A stretch of 64,000 bases of DNA from Phallusia mammillata. Its lineage: Eukaryota > Chordata > Ascidiacea > Phlebobranchia > Ascidiidae. Below are positions 11,279 through 24,194 of the stretch, piece by piece. How positions within the stretch are numbered: the first letter of the stretch is position 1; each line of letters opens with the position of its first letter. Location of the stretch: positions 62,001 to 126,000 of the forward strand of contig QLIY01000279.1 in NCBI GenBank assembly GCA_003260075.1. Direction: 5' to 3'. The translations under genes and the position numbers were made by a program. The notes below the pieces were generated by a model. It ran no database searches, was not told the DNA's origin, and saw nothing but the letters and a program-made list of their open reading frames with translations.

Positions 11279-14200
11279 AGTTGAGTTCACACGTAACAAT
11301 GGCACTTGTGACGCGCCAAAGACATAGAATGCTCCGGTTTCAAAAAAACGAACGTCAGTCCACTTTTCAGCAAAAAACGTGTTATCCTCAAAAATAATGT
11401 CTTTAAACTTAGTCGTGAGTACTTTAAACAGGTACTGAGAAAACCTTTGGTATTGTGTAATATACGTCTCGTTGAAAATACTGAACAAGCGTTTCGTCCA
11501 CCAGGTTGCATATTTAACAAATTTGTCGTTCAACATATGTGAGAGTAAAAAAAAATACTAGTTGTATTTCTGTTCACCTTCACACAACGACTAAATACGT
11601 CTAGTAGGTAAATATGCCAGAGTGTTATAATATGACTTCATTATTTCTGTACATTACAAACACTGTTTATGTTTGTCATAATTAGGAGACAATCACAATG
11701 GTCAGACAATTGAAACATTACACCGGAATAGGATGAATATATTCAACTATGCACCAAATATAGCTGAAAGGGAGCAAAGATCAAATTAAAGATTGTCTGA
11801 ACACACAACACAATGTACAGTCCATCATTTCGGTTTGGGTTTATAAAGACAAGCAACAAATCGGGTCTTGTTATGTCGTCACAAGCAGCCCTTTGTTGAC
11901 AGAACAAACAGGTTAAAAAAACTGAATCAAGTCGACCAACAAAAGTACAATCCAGCTTTTTGCGGCGCTTTATGACGCAATAAAGGAGATCTGTTACAAC
12001 ACAGTTGACGCTTTGTTCTTCAATCGAGGAAATCCGATAGCAGGTTTTGAGAAATGCATTTGACCCAGCAACGATGCATTGCAGGCTGCTGCGTTTGACT
12101 TCGGCAGTAAACAAAAAACTAGCCTCAGCGCTTTGAACGCCGCCTCGCCAACAATACATCAGAATTTATCATCTAAAATGCCTAAGGCACGTTACTCATA
12201 ATGCTCGCAGATTCAACAAATATACTTTATAAACTGTACAAGAAATATGAATTCTTTCTTTTCAGAAAAACGCAAGTTTGTATTACAGAACAGCATAGCA
12301 AACCAATCTTTTTTTCTTACATCAAGATCTTACTAATTTGGCATTGTTTCTATCAATTTATCAGGTCATTGTAAATTTATCAGGTCATTGTAAATAAATC
12401 ACCTTTCGTTTTTTTCTGGTTTACTCCAATCTTGAAATAATATATAGTCTGTAATATAACTTTCATCATCAACCAACAGTAAAAAAGAGAAGCATTTTCA
12501 AGTAACAAAGTACAAAAGCACAAAACAAACTGTCTTTGGACACGCCAAATTCAGGTACTTGCGCAACACCTTAACTGCATGCCCTATAATATGACAAGGA
12601 AAAGCCTTTGTAAGCCGTTTAATAACCTCGAATAATGGCAAGGCAAACGCACCACGCCTAAACCGCAGAGGATTAGCCACAACTGAGCCGTTCGTGTTTC
12701 GTCAATCTAAGGTTAAAGTTCAGTGATGTTATGAGCCCACAGACGTTTAAGTGTTTTGCGCAACTTCGACCTAACAGCTTTGCAAAGCAATGTCAAGGTT
12801 GCTTCAAGTTAAGCATTTAAAAAAGATTTTGTATAACTATTTTGTTCGTACACTTTGGGCCCTTTTTCTAATCCACGACATTCCAATAACCAAATTAAAA
12901 GGATTAAATATTTTTACTTCATACTGTTTTTATTCGCATACATTTTCATTAGACCCATGAATGAATATAAAATTACGAATGCCTAAAAAGATTAAAAAAA
13001 ACACTGTGCATGGAAATATTCATATACGTCAAGACTTCAAATACATGGTCGACCTCAAGCTGTTTATAAGTCCAACCAATGGTGGGGTTCAAACCCACGA
13101 CCTTTGGCACTAAATACCGAACTCCTGTCGAATATACATCATCTAATACTTAACATGGTCATTCATTGAGCATAACGCAAGTGATAACAAATATTTAAAG
13201 AGACGTTCTAAACTGATGATTGCTGCATTACCAGTACAAAGATTAGGTCATGAACGAAAAAAATTTAAGAACTCACAAATAAAATGTAAATATTTTTTAA
13301 AGTTAAGCTACCGTTTCGTCAGTTGATCTTTAGCAGCAAGTGCAAGAACACATCTTACAGGCAAAAATATTGCAGACAGAAAAGAATATAACATTGTCCA
13401 CTGATTTCATTTAAACACTAATTTCCGTTTTATACAATAGATTGGAAAACGCTTTAACGTCGTGTCAAGGTCAACTTTCCACATTGAACTTTGTAAAATA
13501 AAACTGAGTAAAGAGTTCCTTTCACTTTTACCGCCAAAGCAATCTTACTGAAATCAATTTTCGACATAAAAGTGTAACGACCTTTTTGCAGAATCGTATG
13601 CTGAAAAACCCAACGCTATGAATTTACGAGAACTTAAACTTTGTCTTTTCGAACAAACGCAGCGTCATAAAAGCGTTGCCTAGCTTTGTTCCAGGGCTGT
13701 GCAGAACAAATTTGACATGAAAGAGTTTAATTCTGGCCAGACACGCCGACTACAGGAACTCACGCTTGCCAAACACTTATTTTCGATGGCAAGGAGCCAA
13801 TTGTTCTATGTTCATGGAATCATGAAGCAACTGTAACTCCGTGGTGAAAGATAGACTTACGAGATTTCGTCTGTGTTGAAAGACTGTTTCATCTTATCTC
13901 AACCATTCATGAACTTTAACCCAGTGGATTAAAAGTTTGCCAAAAAGGGCTGTTTTAACATTTAAAACAAAGAGGTGTATCAAAATCACCACATAATACT
14001 TCAGATCAAAACAATCGCTTGTCTATATGAGCTGATCCCAGTACTGAATACAGGTGCAAAGTTATAGCTTTAAGATCATCATAATGTTAGTTTGTGCTTA
14101 TTTTTTGAAACGTACAACTAATGCTTTGGATATCAAAAATTATGATGAAATTGAAAAGTTAGTATGCCTTGTGGGTAAACCTTCACCGATTTGACGGTTT

Positions 14201-14530
14201 TATAAGACCTTGTCTTTGATCTGAAGTACTTACTGGCTGAAACAGTTATAGATTTCCTGTACACTGAGTCAACATCCTAAACTTGCCTTCATCCTCCACC
14301 ATAAACATGTGGTCAACGAAAAAGGCCACAAATATCCTTGTTTAACTTGTTACCTTTCCGTTGGCGAAAGTAATAAACCTTTGCCCTAATATGAAACTTT
14401 CAATTTTCTTAAAAAAATTGATGTTTTTTGTAACGAATGTATTAAAACGTGGGTACACAACGGTGTATTCTTCTAACAACTGTACTACCTGTTTAAAAAC
14501 AACATTTTTGTAATGTTTCTAGAACGGTAC

Positions 14531-14834
14531 ACATGCTTAACACAAAAGCATTTCCGCCTATCAAACTATCGCTGTATTGGATACGAAATATCGCCTGTTC
14601 AAAGTTTGCTCACCACGTACTGCCTCAAATTATCCACTAAACAACATAAATCTTCAGTTCTACAAATCATGTTATACATGTTTAACACAAAATCATTTCC
14701 GTCAAACTATCACTGTTTTGAATACAAAATATCGCCCGTTTTTCTTACGTTCAAAGTTTTCCTTACAAGCTCTACACGTACTGCCTGAAACTCGCCAGTA
14801 AACAACAGAAATTTTCAGTTTTACAAATCATGTT
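14531..14834 (+). repeat. Diverged tandem duplication without a G joint
   Basis: Two units of about 145-160 bp (14531-14673 and 14676-14834) share cttaacacaaaagcatttcc/tttaacacaaaatcatttcc, atacgaaatatcgcc/atacaaaatatcgcc, cgtactgcct, cagt/cact changes and tacaaatcatgtt. They are more diverged than the G-joined pairs and abut directly, so this one looks like a genuine old duplication. Confidence 0.8.
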
Positions 14835-16711
14835 GTTGTTTTGGGGCAAAGTGCAGACATCTCATCCACCAACCCCATCCCCGTGTCCACACCAAATGTG
14901 ACTAATCGAAAAAAGTCAACAGAATCGCAACCCACGCCCTGTGATCTCACCTGAGTAAATCAACGACCAGACTGCCTCAATCGCAACATAATATTATGAT
15001 GTCATAAGCGTCTCTTTTTCGTCACAATGATCACACGCGGATCGAGTTCAACAAGTGCGTAATGAGCATTGTTGTGTCACAATCCGCCGGATGATTGCCC
15101 GTCTCGCATCGCTTGAGCCGTGTCACGTGGTGTAAAGGCAGCAACAAATCGTGCCCAGTTGCCGGGGTGATAATTATATCGGTTGATAGCAGGGTAATTA
15201 TCGGGCAAATATATGAATGGTACTTCGGCTCGGCGCGGGTAAATTGATTTGCAAAATTTCGCCAGTCTATATTATTAAGCGGAAATTTCACATCATTACA
15301 GGTATGTTAACTTGTAGACGACCGCCCTATTGACCACGATAGCAGGGTAATATTTTGTAAATCGCTTTTCAGCAAACTCCACCTTAATTGAAATAATCAT
15401 AACTAATGTGTGCTCGCTTTAACGGAGTTTTGCTTTTGTTGCCCTATACGCAGGATTGTCATACCGTCCTTATTTCCAAGATTTATCCTTGTTTTTGTTT
15501 TGTCTTGAGTCCGTATTTTGTGTTATTTTCAACAACTACAAGGAACAGACTTAATGAAATGAAAATTAAATCCCTGCAATGTAAAAGTAAACCTAGACCT
15601 GAGCTGTCGTGAGATGCACAAAGTATTTTCTACGAACAAAAAGTTGCTGTAATAGATTGTTTCTAGCAAAATATATGCCATGTGATTTGTCATGGCTCGT
15701 ATAAATACAAACATTTGTTCAAAAGCGTTTGTTTCGTTTCATATGAAATTTAATTTTTCGTTTGTCCTTATTTCGATGGCTATACGCAACAATCTAAACG
15801 TCTAAGATAACACGAACAACAAATTTGCGTCTTAACGCATCGCCACAGAAAATGTGAACTATTTATAATTGAACATTCTTCAACGCCACGCTCTTGTAAA
15901 CGAACAAGACATTGATGTAGGTTTACATTGTAAAGGATTTACTACAGGATCTTCACACTTTCTTGATTTACTAAAGAATCTTCACACTCTCCTGCACTAA
16001 ACAGCAATTCTGGGGCAGTTTTTCTAAGCCAAATAAAACCGATCATCTTATATATATTAGTTTCGAAATGGAAGAAACGCTTTGATTTTTTGCATTGTTG
16101 TCTAAAACTTTAATTAGTTGTACCATATTTTCTGCCTCCGATTAAAAAATTAAACATTATAACATTCCCACAATGCAACACCTCTAAAATTTACCAAAAC
16201 GCCTTTGAATTACAAGACTCAAGGACAAAGAGTTTCATCTCAAGTTAGTCTTCACTGCAGAGCGGCGAAGCTGTTTATTTGGAAAACGAGCTTAGAGCGG
16301 CGAATTTTGCTGCAGGCGAGTTAGCGCGGCCATGAAGGCGGGCTCAACCCTGCTTCTCACTAATGCAGACTTAACGAGCCTTCCCGCAAATCGATCCTGC
16401 GATATTAAAGCCGGCGCTGGGGCATGTAGCGGAAAATTGGTAAACACAAGTACCCGGTAATGATAAAATCTTTGACAAGCTTGTTAGGAACTGACCTCAT
16501 CAAATAAATACAAGCGTTACTTTGCAAACTTTAAGCCAGGGTGGCAGCAAAATGAACCAAAACTAAGTGATAAGAAAAACTAATTTTGAAAGTCAGTGTT
16601 TTAGATAGCATAGGAGAACGTTCATAATTTAGCTCCATCCTTGCCCTTTTCAAGTAAAGCAACAATCATATGTCAAAATGTAGAATACAACACTGCTGAG
16701 TTGAAACAAAA

Positions 16712-16930
16712 ATAGTATAGCAGTCAAGTGTGTAACTAAGCGTTAAATAATGAGTGCAAACGGTAAAAATGCGCTTTTAAAGACACATTAACGCCGCCTT
16801 TTCCCTTTCAAAAGGGGGGGGGGGAAAGATAGTATAGCAGTCAAGTGTGTAACTAAGCGTTAAATAATGAATGCAAACGGTAAAAATGCGCTTTTAAAGA
16901 CACATTAACGCCGCTTTTTCCCTTTCAAAA
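16712..16930 (+). repeat. G-joined direct duplication
   Basis: Copies 16712-16813 and 16829-16930 flank eleven G at 16814-16824 and differ at two or three positions. Confidence 0.9.
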
Positions 16931-19900
16931 GTGCATTGATCTTTCTAAAGAACAAGTTAATCAATTGTTGAGCTCAGACATGGCAAATAAAACTTTGTGA
17001 TCAAATTCAACCAGAAAAGATACGATCTGTTGGCTTTAGTAATAGAAAACCACTCTGTTTTTGTTCGCACCTTATTCAAATAGAATCATGCATTGTAGTT
17101 TTTACCAAACTGACGCGGACCAGACCTTAAGCAAACACGAACCAGACCATTGACAAACTATTGCACTGCAGCAATGACGCTAAACACACAACCAATGGAA
17201 ATCACCAGGTTAATTGTCCACCAACCTTATGTTGTATCAATGCAAAACGCAACGTAGGCTAACTACCCTCATTTTTGCACTATAATTTTTTACAAAGTCA
17301 TTACTTTGTTAACAATAAGTTCTCGATGTCTGTGCATCAAAACGTTGATTGACTTGCCAAAACTTTTCTGTTTGAAATCGTGATCAATTACAAGAGTTAG
17401 AAGTTCATACGTGAAGGTAATGTGAAAATGCACACCTCATAACATTCCAATTTTAACGCGTTTGCCTGCCAGTAAAATTCAAGAAGCAAACCTGTAAAAT
17501 TGTAAGTTTGAAGCACACAATTTAGCGAGGTTCCTTCATTAAGTTAAAACCAAAATAAAGTCTTTGATTGGGCTAATTGAGCTTGTTTGGTGATGGTTAC
17601 TAACCAGTCAGTTAAAAATCGGTTAACCATAGTTTACAATTGCCAGATTGTAGGACTGTTTTATATCGTCTAGCAAATAACCTAAATGCTAAATGCACGT
17701 CAAAATATCAAATACCAATATCGAAAGTTTACGTAAAAACTCGTTAAAGATGTCCCAAAGTCCTAATCTCACATGACTAACAACTTCGTAACTCGGACTT
17801 TCAGCAAACCAGCATGTTGGCATACCTTAGCTGGGCCACAAAAACAGCGATCACCGAGACAAGCGGCTCCTGGCCAAAAGATACGATCGCCCACTTTCGC
17901 CTGTTCGGAGCCGAAGCGATCACACCGCGAAAAGCAAAGCCGACCTTTCATGACTCACAACAGAAAGGCGATCGTTCATGCGTTACGAACCCACAACGCT
18001 CTCGAGAAGCGAAAACACGGCCGACCCCCTTTACACGATGACTCGATTGAGTTTGGTGCGATTGGATGTTTTGTTTGTCCTTCGCTGAATGAAACGCCCC
18101 TTCCTGGAGTTTCTGCTAGTTAAACATTAACACAAACCCGCAACATCGCCTATTAATGTAAAATGAGGCAACGACTTGCAAATGGCTTATATTTTGTTGC
18201 TGCTGAATCTAAATCGTTTACCGTGCTGCAAAACTTGATTCATTGCCGTTTTCAATATGAGTCACATTTTCCGTATTCTAGAAATGATGTTTTTGGTTAC
18301 AATGACAGAATTTCGTTATTTGAGACAAGTGTCTTTGAACAGCCGATTTTTGTTGCAAATAGAACCAAAGAAACCGACAACATTCCTTAGCACAGTTGCA
18401 AAATCATAAACATATATGTATCCTTGAACTGAAACATCCAAACATCGAAAACTACCAGGAAATAAAGACCTGATAAAAGGTAAACCCCAGTTTAAGACAA
18501 GTAGCTTCAAAACGTTTTCGTAAATTCAAAACAAAACCAAGTTGATGACCAAATTTGGATCAACAAACTAAACTGTACAGGGTAAACTGTTTAAAACATT
18601 GAACCGTTAATACAGCATTTCAAAAATGCAGGCCGTTACCTCATGACTTACTTTTTTGCCTCACTTTCACTTATAAACCGTACAACAAACTTAACCTTGG
18701 AGCTGGGCGTACTTAAAACAATTTGTTTACCTTATCCTACACCTACATTTTTGCCCTCAATCTTAAACTTAAAATACCCCTAACTGTCCACAATCAAACA
18801 CAATGGAAACCTTAGCCAGGCTCAGTGTCAATATTCTGTACATATCGAGCTTACAACGGGTGCTGCTGGCAGGTTGCGACATCGTACAGCGCAGCGAGCA
18901 AGACATTTCGTACCAGAAGCTGCCAGCCCGAAGCTTGCGTTGATCCCCAGTGTATTGAAATGCGCCCAGGCGTGACCGCTGTTATTGGAGCGCGACTTTA
19001 AGTAACGCAGAGCTAGAAATGAGGACAGTCAAAAAGTTGAGCAAGGTTCGAAATTGTTTTAAGTTGGGAGCAAATCATTCGTTTTTTTCTGTGTTACATT
19101 TCTATTGTAAGCATGAAAAGCATGAAACTTTGTGATTCTGCATTTGATGAATTATGTTTCTTTATTCTTGCTGCTTAATATTTTACAACGGAAAGGACTA
19201 CCTAATTGTTCACTAACAACAAAACACTAACTTGTCCAAGTACGTTTTAAATAATTGCATTCCTAAAACCGGTTTATCATTTGTATGTTTTTTGGTTTTT
19301 AGGTTTGTGTTAGGTAAAATTACCAGCTAAAAATGTTAAATTTTCTACAGTGTGATGCAAAAACACAAAGTTTCGACTGAGATTTCGTGCAAGGTTTAAA
19401 TAACCGCACCCACACAAACAACTGAACACAATGACACTCCTCGACAGGTGGCCTTAATTTGTCACACAATAAGGGGAGAAATACATTGGAGTAAAGGGTT
19501 TTAGAATTCCCCCTCCTTGAGAATAATATAAAGTTACTCTTGGAAATCTCTTCTTTTGCAAGACAAAAACAAAATGGTTGGTGCATAATTTTGGGTTTAA
19601 ATAATTTTTTTTGAATTTTTTTTCACTATGAGCACAAAAAGTGTTTTGTGCCTATAAAATCCATAATGATCTAGATCTTAACCGAAAACAAAACTGCCGA
19701 AAGCATGTATGTATGTATTCAATAAATTTTTTCACAAGCGTTTGCATATAATGTTTTTGATCAAGCCAAATTTCAAGTCCTTGTCTAGTGTTTCAAAACA
19801 AACCACCGACCAAAACTATATCTTGATGGATATTTAATTAATTTCAACTTATAATTGTTTGCAGAGAGAGAAAAAATGTAACCTCATAACGAGTTCGCCG

Positions 19901-19932
19901 CCTAAAATGCAAACAAAATAAATTCCACATAC

Positions 19933-20132
19933 CTTTTCTCCTTAAATCGCTGTCGTAGGATCTCGGTCTCGCGCGTTGTTTGTGGTGGAGGTAGAAACTG
20001 TTGTTTTCTGGCAGATTGCGATAAAAAATACGTGGAAACTGCGGTGATTCCCCCATTTGCGAACCGTCTCGCCACTCGGAGTTGGAAACTATTGAAAAGT
20101 TTCCCGAAATTTGCATCAGATTTTCGTTTCAT
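19933..20132 (-). CDS. Candidate upstream coding exon (possibly of the ERG/FLI gene)
   Basis: An ATG-initiated open frame of 66 codons (MKRKSDANFGKLFNS...) runs into a good donor, AAAAG/GTATGT, leaving two bases of a codon. That is exactly the phase needed by the first recognised ERG/FLI exon (7222-7587), which would lie after a 12.3 kb intron. Nothing in the peptide is recognisable, and a phase match arises by chance one time in three. A second frame through the same bases is also open, so this is a lead and not an assignment. Confidence 0.22.
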
Positions 20133-22873
20133 GTACTTTTAAGGAAGTCTGGGAACGAAAGCTAATTAGCTAAAGATTTTACTTCACACAAATTACACAA
20201 TTCGTTTACTACGCCTGCTAGTTTTCTTCTGTTTCGATTTTAGTTTAATCTAATCACATAAAAAATTCAAAAAAAAATGTCAAGTTGCAATACTTTTTAT
20301 TAAAAGTTTTGTTAAATAATGCTAAGAGTACTTAAACAAATAAATCTGTCTTTCTGTTTTGTTTCTCACTTTTTTTCCCTCAGATAAGTGTATGGCTGAT
20401 AATAATAATAGAAATGCATACAAAAGCAAAATAATTTTCGTAACCGACGCTTTTTACGTTTGATTAAAGTCATGATTAAAAATTAAAAATCTTGTTAAAA
20501 ATTTGCCAGAACATTAAATTAATACTCAAATTTAAATTATCACGTCAGAATGTACATTATTTATATTTCCTATTTCAGTCTATCTGCCTAATAATAATGG
20601 TCTTGCTAAAGTAAACTGAATTATTATTTGCTACAAAAACTTTCATAGTAATGAAGCCTTTGTCCGTATTATTCTACGATTCAAATAGTATGCCGTCTTT
20701 CGAATCACTCCAGTCATATTTATAACCTCTCCTCCTGCCATTTTCCCCTGTTTTGATCAAAACCGAAGTGTAACACCGCGGCAGGTAAACTTCCTTTCTC
20801 CTTAACGGGAAAATCCGAAATTGATCTTCGGGTAACTTCGGACGGCTTCGGATTATGTGGTGCAGGATCTGCATTGTGGTGGGGTGTTTACCTGTTCGTT
20901 GCGGTCTAGACGCGTTCAATCGCCCGTAAATATCACAGGTGACGTAACGGGCGGGGGCGTTTTAGTCTCAATGAAGACTTTTTGTGTTACAATACAATTT
21001 CAGTTACGGTGTCTGAAAATTCGTTTCTTCAGTTAAATTGGTAAACCAATTTTGTAGATAAGGGATATTTGTCCAGAGCTGACAACGCCTGTTGATTTTG
21101 CGTGAGATAGAAGTGTTTGTTGGAAGTTTACCAAAGAATATATTTCCCACCGCATTTTATTGCTTCTGTTAAGGTTAAATAGTTTTGCTGTATAGTTTCA
21201 AATTCATTTGTTGATGTAAGTTGTCCACGTATTTTACTCAACCTGTTTGTAACACCATTTCCGAAACCTGGGAATATGTGCTTATAAAATCAAATTTCGG
21301 TTTATTTCAATTTCCCAATTACTCAACAACAATTGGTAAAAATATTCAGGAGGCAAAAAATGTTGGGCTTAAACAAATAACGTGCATCGTCAATGTTTTC
21401 TTTACCGTTTCTAGCCAAAGTCAGTAAACACCACTTCATTGTTGGTCTCGTGTATTGGGGATTGGATTGAAGAGTTTTTGACAAGCAAACTTCAGAGCAT
21501 GCTGCTACGATTTGTTTCACCCGTCGAAATAAACTCAACTCAACGTTAAAAAACAAAATCAGCCAATGCCTATTTTGTCTAAAATAACAGTCCGCTATTC
21601 AAATAGAATCATTGTATTTGTTTTCAATATTACATGCAGTGGCAAATTTCCAACTTCCGTTGCACACATATTTTCATCAAACCGAAAAAAACACGCCAGG
21701 AGAAGTGGTCTATATCACGTTATGGCGGGAAAGCCCAAAAATATCTCAACTTCCGCCTGTTTGCTACCGCGATGGGTGCGATCAAAACAGATAAAATCGA
21801 ACGTCTAGCGCAGCGTCAGACTGCAAAATCCGGTTTATGGTTCGCTAATCCATATCGTCTTCCGCGCACATTGTATTTTAAATGTGATGTAAATAGTCCT
21901 AAACCTCTGTAACACATTAGGTGGAGGATTATAAAGCGACAACAGAAGACGTTTTACACGATTTCGGATCAAATTTACCGAAAAAACTTCTCGTCGTTCG
22001 ATGCGTCGCCACGCAAGCGCTCTTCCCGCCCACCAGGTGACGTAATACTGGGGAATTCCCCGCGATTTGCGTGACGTCGAAAGGAAACCAGGTCAAGCTG
22101 TTTCGGGAAACTAACGATGTTATCGAGATCGAGATCAATTTACTTGGGGATTTCTGCATTCTACTTCCCGTAACATTTAAGTAACCGGATTTTGTGGCCA
22201 TCGCTCGTGAGTTGATGAAGTTGTGAGGGCCAAGGTTGAGGTCAAGGACGAAAATTGTAACTTTGTTTGACAGTTGACTATTTCCCGCACGTTAGATGGA
22301 AAGTTTGTATAAAGGAACAAGAGGAAACGATGTGTTCGAAAAGCAACAAAACCGCAGAGGGTGTAGAAACAACTCCAAAAACATAACTAAGTTAAACTCG
22401 CTTGTTTAGACATTTGCTGACTCTATAACCTTTTTAGAACATAAACACTTGTTTCATTTATCATGTTTTTCGACAAAATATGTTGATTTAAGGATTTTGG
22501 AATTCCAGAGGGATGGCAAGTGCCGGCGCCCGTCAAAGGTATCACACAAACAAGGCAATAAATAAAAGGTTCCAGAGGCTCCTATCGCATCGATTGTAAA
22601 AAAAACACGTTGATCAAGTTCAAACTCAACTTTAACGCCTATATGTTTCGGATCAACGATCATCTGTTCAAAAAACACTCACAACCAGTGTTTATTAAGT
22701 TGCGCGTGTATTTGAACTATCACAACGAACTAAACCAAATGATCACACCTGAAAAAAGAACAGGTCATATTTTTTAGTTCAGACTGGAAGGAATACTCAC
22801 ACCTTATATCAAAACAAGCATAAAACGAAAACAAAACTCGAATGTAGGCCTGCAAGCTAAGAATCGTTTAAAT

Positions 22874-23131
22874 CAGCGTTTCCCAACCGTGGGTCGCGAC
22901 CCCAACTGGGGTCACCTGACAATTTGCCAGGGGTCGCCTAAGGCATGGTTCCCAACTTGTTTTAGGCAATGGACCCCTAGCCCCAATAAAATAAACTCAT
23001 TGACCACTTTATTGTTGAGAAAAAATACAGTCAATGTTAATTTAGAGCCTACTAATTTTATCCTTGGGGTCACCGCAACTTGGCAAATGTTATCAAGGGG
23101 TCACGGCACAAAAAAAGGTTGAGAACCGCTG
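22874..23131. mobile_element. hAT-type MITE, 258 bp
   Basis: The element begins CAGCGTTTCCCAACC and ends GGTTGAGAACCGCTG, imperfect terminal inverted repeats of about 15 bp. It is flanked by identical 8-bp target duplications GTTTAAAT (22866-22873 and 23132-23139). Eight-base duplications and CAG...CTG termini are hallmarks of the hAT superfamily. There is no transposase frame, so it is non-autonomous. Confidence 0.92.
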
Positions 23132-23172
23132 GTTTAAATGATAGACATATATTAAGACTAGAGTGAAATATA

Positions 23173-23309
23173 TTATTTTTTTTAATGGAACTTACAAACA
23201 TACTTAAATGCATTACATTCTTGGTATGTTACAAGGGGGGGGGGGATTTTTTTTTTTAATAGAACTTACAAACATACTTAAATGCATTACATTCTTGGTA
23301 TGTTACAAG
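23173..23309 (+). repeat. G-joined direct duplication
   Basis: Copies of about 62 bp ending cattcttggtatgttacaag flank eleven G at 23235-23245. Confidence 0.88.
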
Positions 23310-24194
23310 AGTTTTCGGCTGTAACACCTTGTCAGAATGCCGATTGACACAAACAGAATGTAAACGATAGTGTAATATTGTTTCTTTGATTTTAAATAAA
23401 ACTGAGCCTATACTATCAACACTGTTACATAAAAGTTAAGGCAGATTTAGTGGAGGTAATAGTGGTTTCAAAGTGTACCGGCACAATAATTCTAAAACCA
23501 ATATGAAATTTCACGAAATTTGACTAAGTTATTAAAGCGCTAACGTAAAAATTGGACAATGATATCACATTAAGGTTGGCAAACTTGGTAGCCAATATAA
23601 ATGAAATCAAACTTCATTATTCGTCACAAAGAGTTAAACGCCGCATTGTTTTTTTGTTTTATGCGCCAACGAGCATGCCAAGTTGTCAAAAAAGTCGAAA
23701 AATGTCAACAAAATTTTCATGATTTGTGTAATCAAAGATGACATAAAGAATGGTAAAATGAATCGTTTTTTTTTGCGTTAAACAAAGTTTGGGTATTTTC
23801 GATATTGCCATGAAGCTTAAGCTTGTAAAATGAAAACTCTAAAGGAGATAAATTTTAAACTTTAAGATGAAATCTTTCACAGTTACTTTTTGGAGTTGAT
23901 GTACCGCAAGTAATATTTTGTTTTTTTCTGAATCACAGTATACCAGGCTTATTGAAAGCGTTATACCGAATCAGAATTGTTATTCTTGTGTGTGATTTCC
24001 CCACATGGTGACATTTTTGCATTGAGAATTGCCGTGGACCGATCAACAACAAGCAAGTCGCTCTAAAACGGCAAAAAGTGTAAAATCGAAATTTTGCAAC
24101 CAAGCTGTAAGCGTAAATACGACAGCTGCTGGAGACCGATGAACGAATACGAAAATTGTATAAAGGTTGTTTGAGTTTGGGAGTTGTTAGGGTG

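Larger units (their letters stand above)
7588..19932. other. Long stretch without a recognised gene, possibly ERG/FLI intron
   Basis: Because exon 7222-7587 needs an upstream partner, at least part of this is probably ERG/FLI intron. It contains G-joined duplications at 9695-9945, 10405-10671, 10906-11278 and 16712-16930, a diverged tandem duplication at 14531-14834, and a cluster of AGGTCA-type half sites at about 8008-8035. The longest open frame (minus strand, 11743-12159, 138 codons) is about the length expected by chance in a window this AT-rich and resembles nothing I know. Confidence 0.55.
20133..24194. other. Region upstream of the candidate 5' exon and downstream of SLC7A9
   Basis: It holds a complete hAT-type MITE (22874-23131), a G-joined duplication (about 23173-23309) and two minus-strand open stretches with coding-like composition (about 20674-20970 and 21929-22288). 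The second contains WFPFDVTQ, which superficially recalls a TGF-beta prodomain, but no mature cysteine-knot domain is visible nearby. Neither is assigned. Confidence 0.5.

Noticed and set aside
11743-12159. 138-codon minus-strand open frame starting with ATG
   Set aside because: Its length is about what chance gives in 64 kb at this AT content; no motif, no signal peptide, no recognisable family.
15186-15352. Two tagcagggtaat sequences resembling part of a homing endonuclease site
   Set aside because: Only the right half matches, and no endonuclease gene or intron is nearby.
17773-18123. 116-codon plus-strand open frame
   Set aside because: Composition is basic and irregular, a second frame is open through the same region, and there is no splice or family support.
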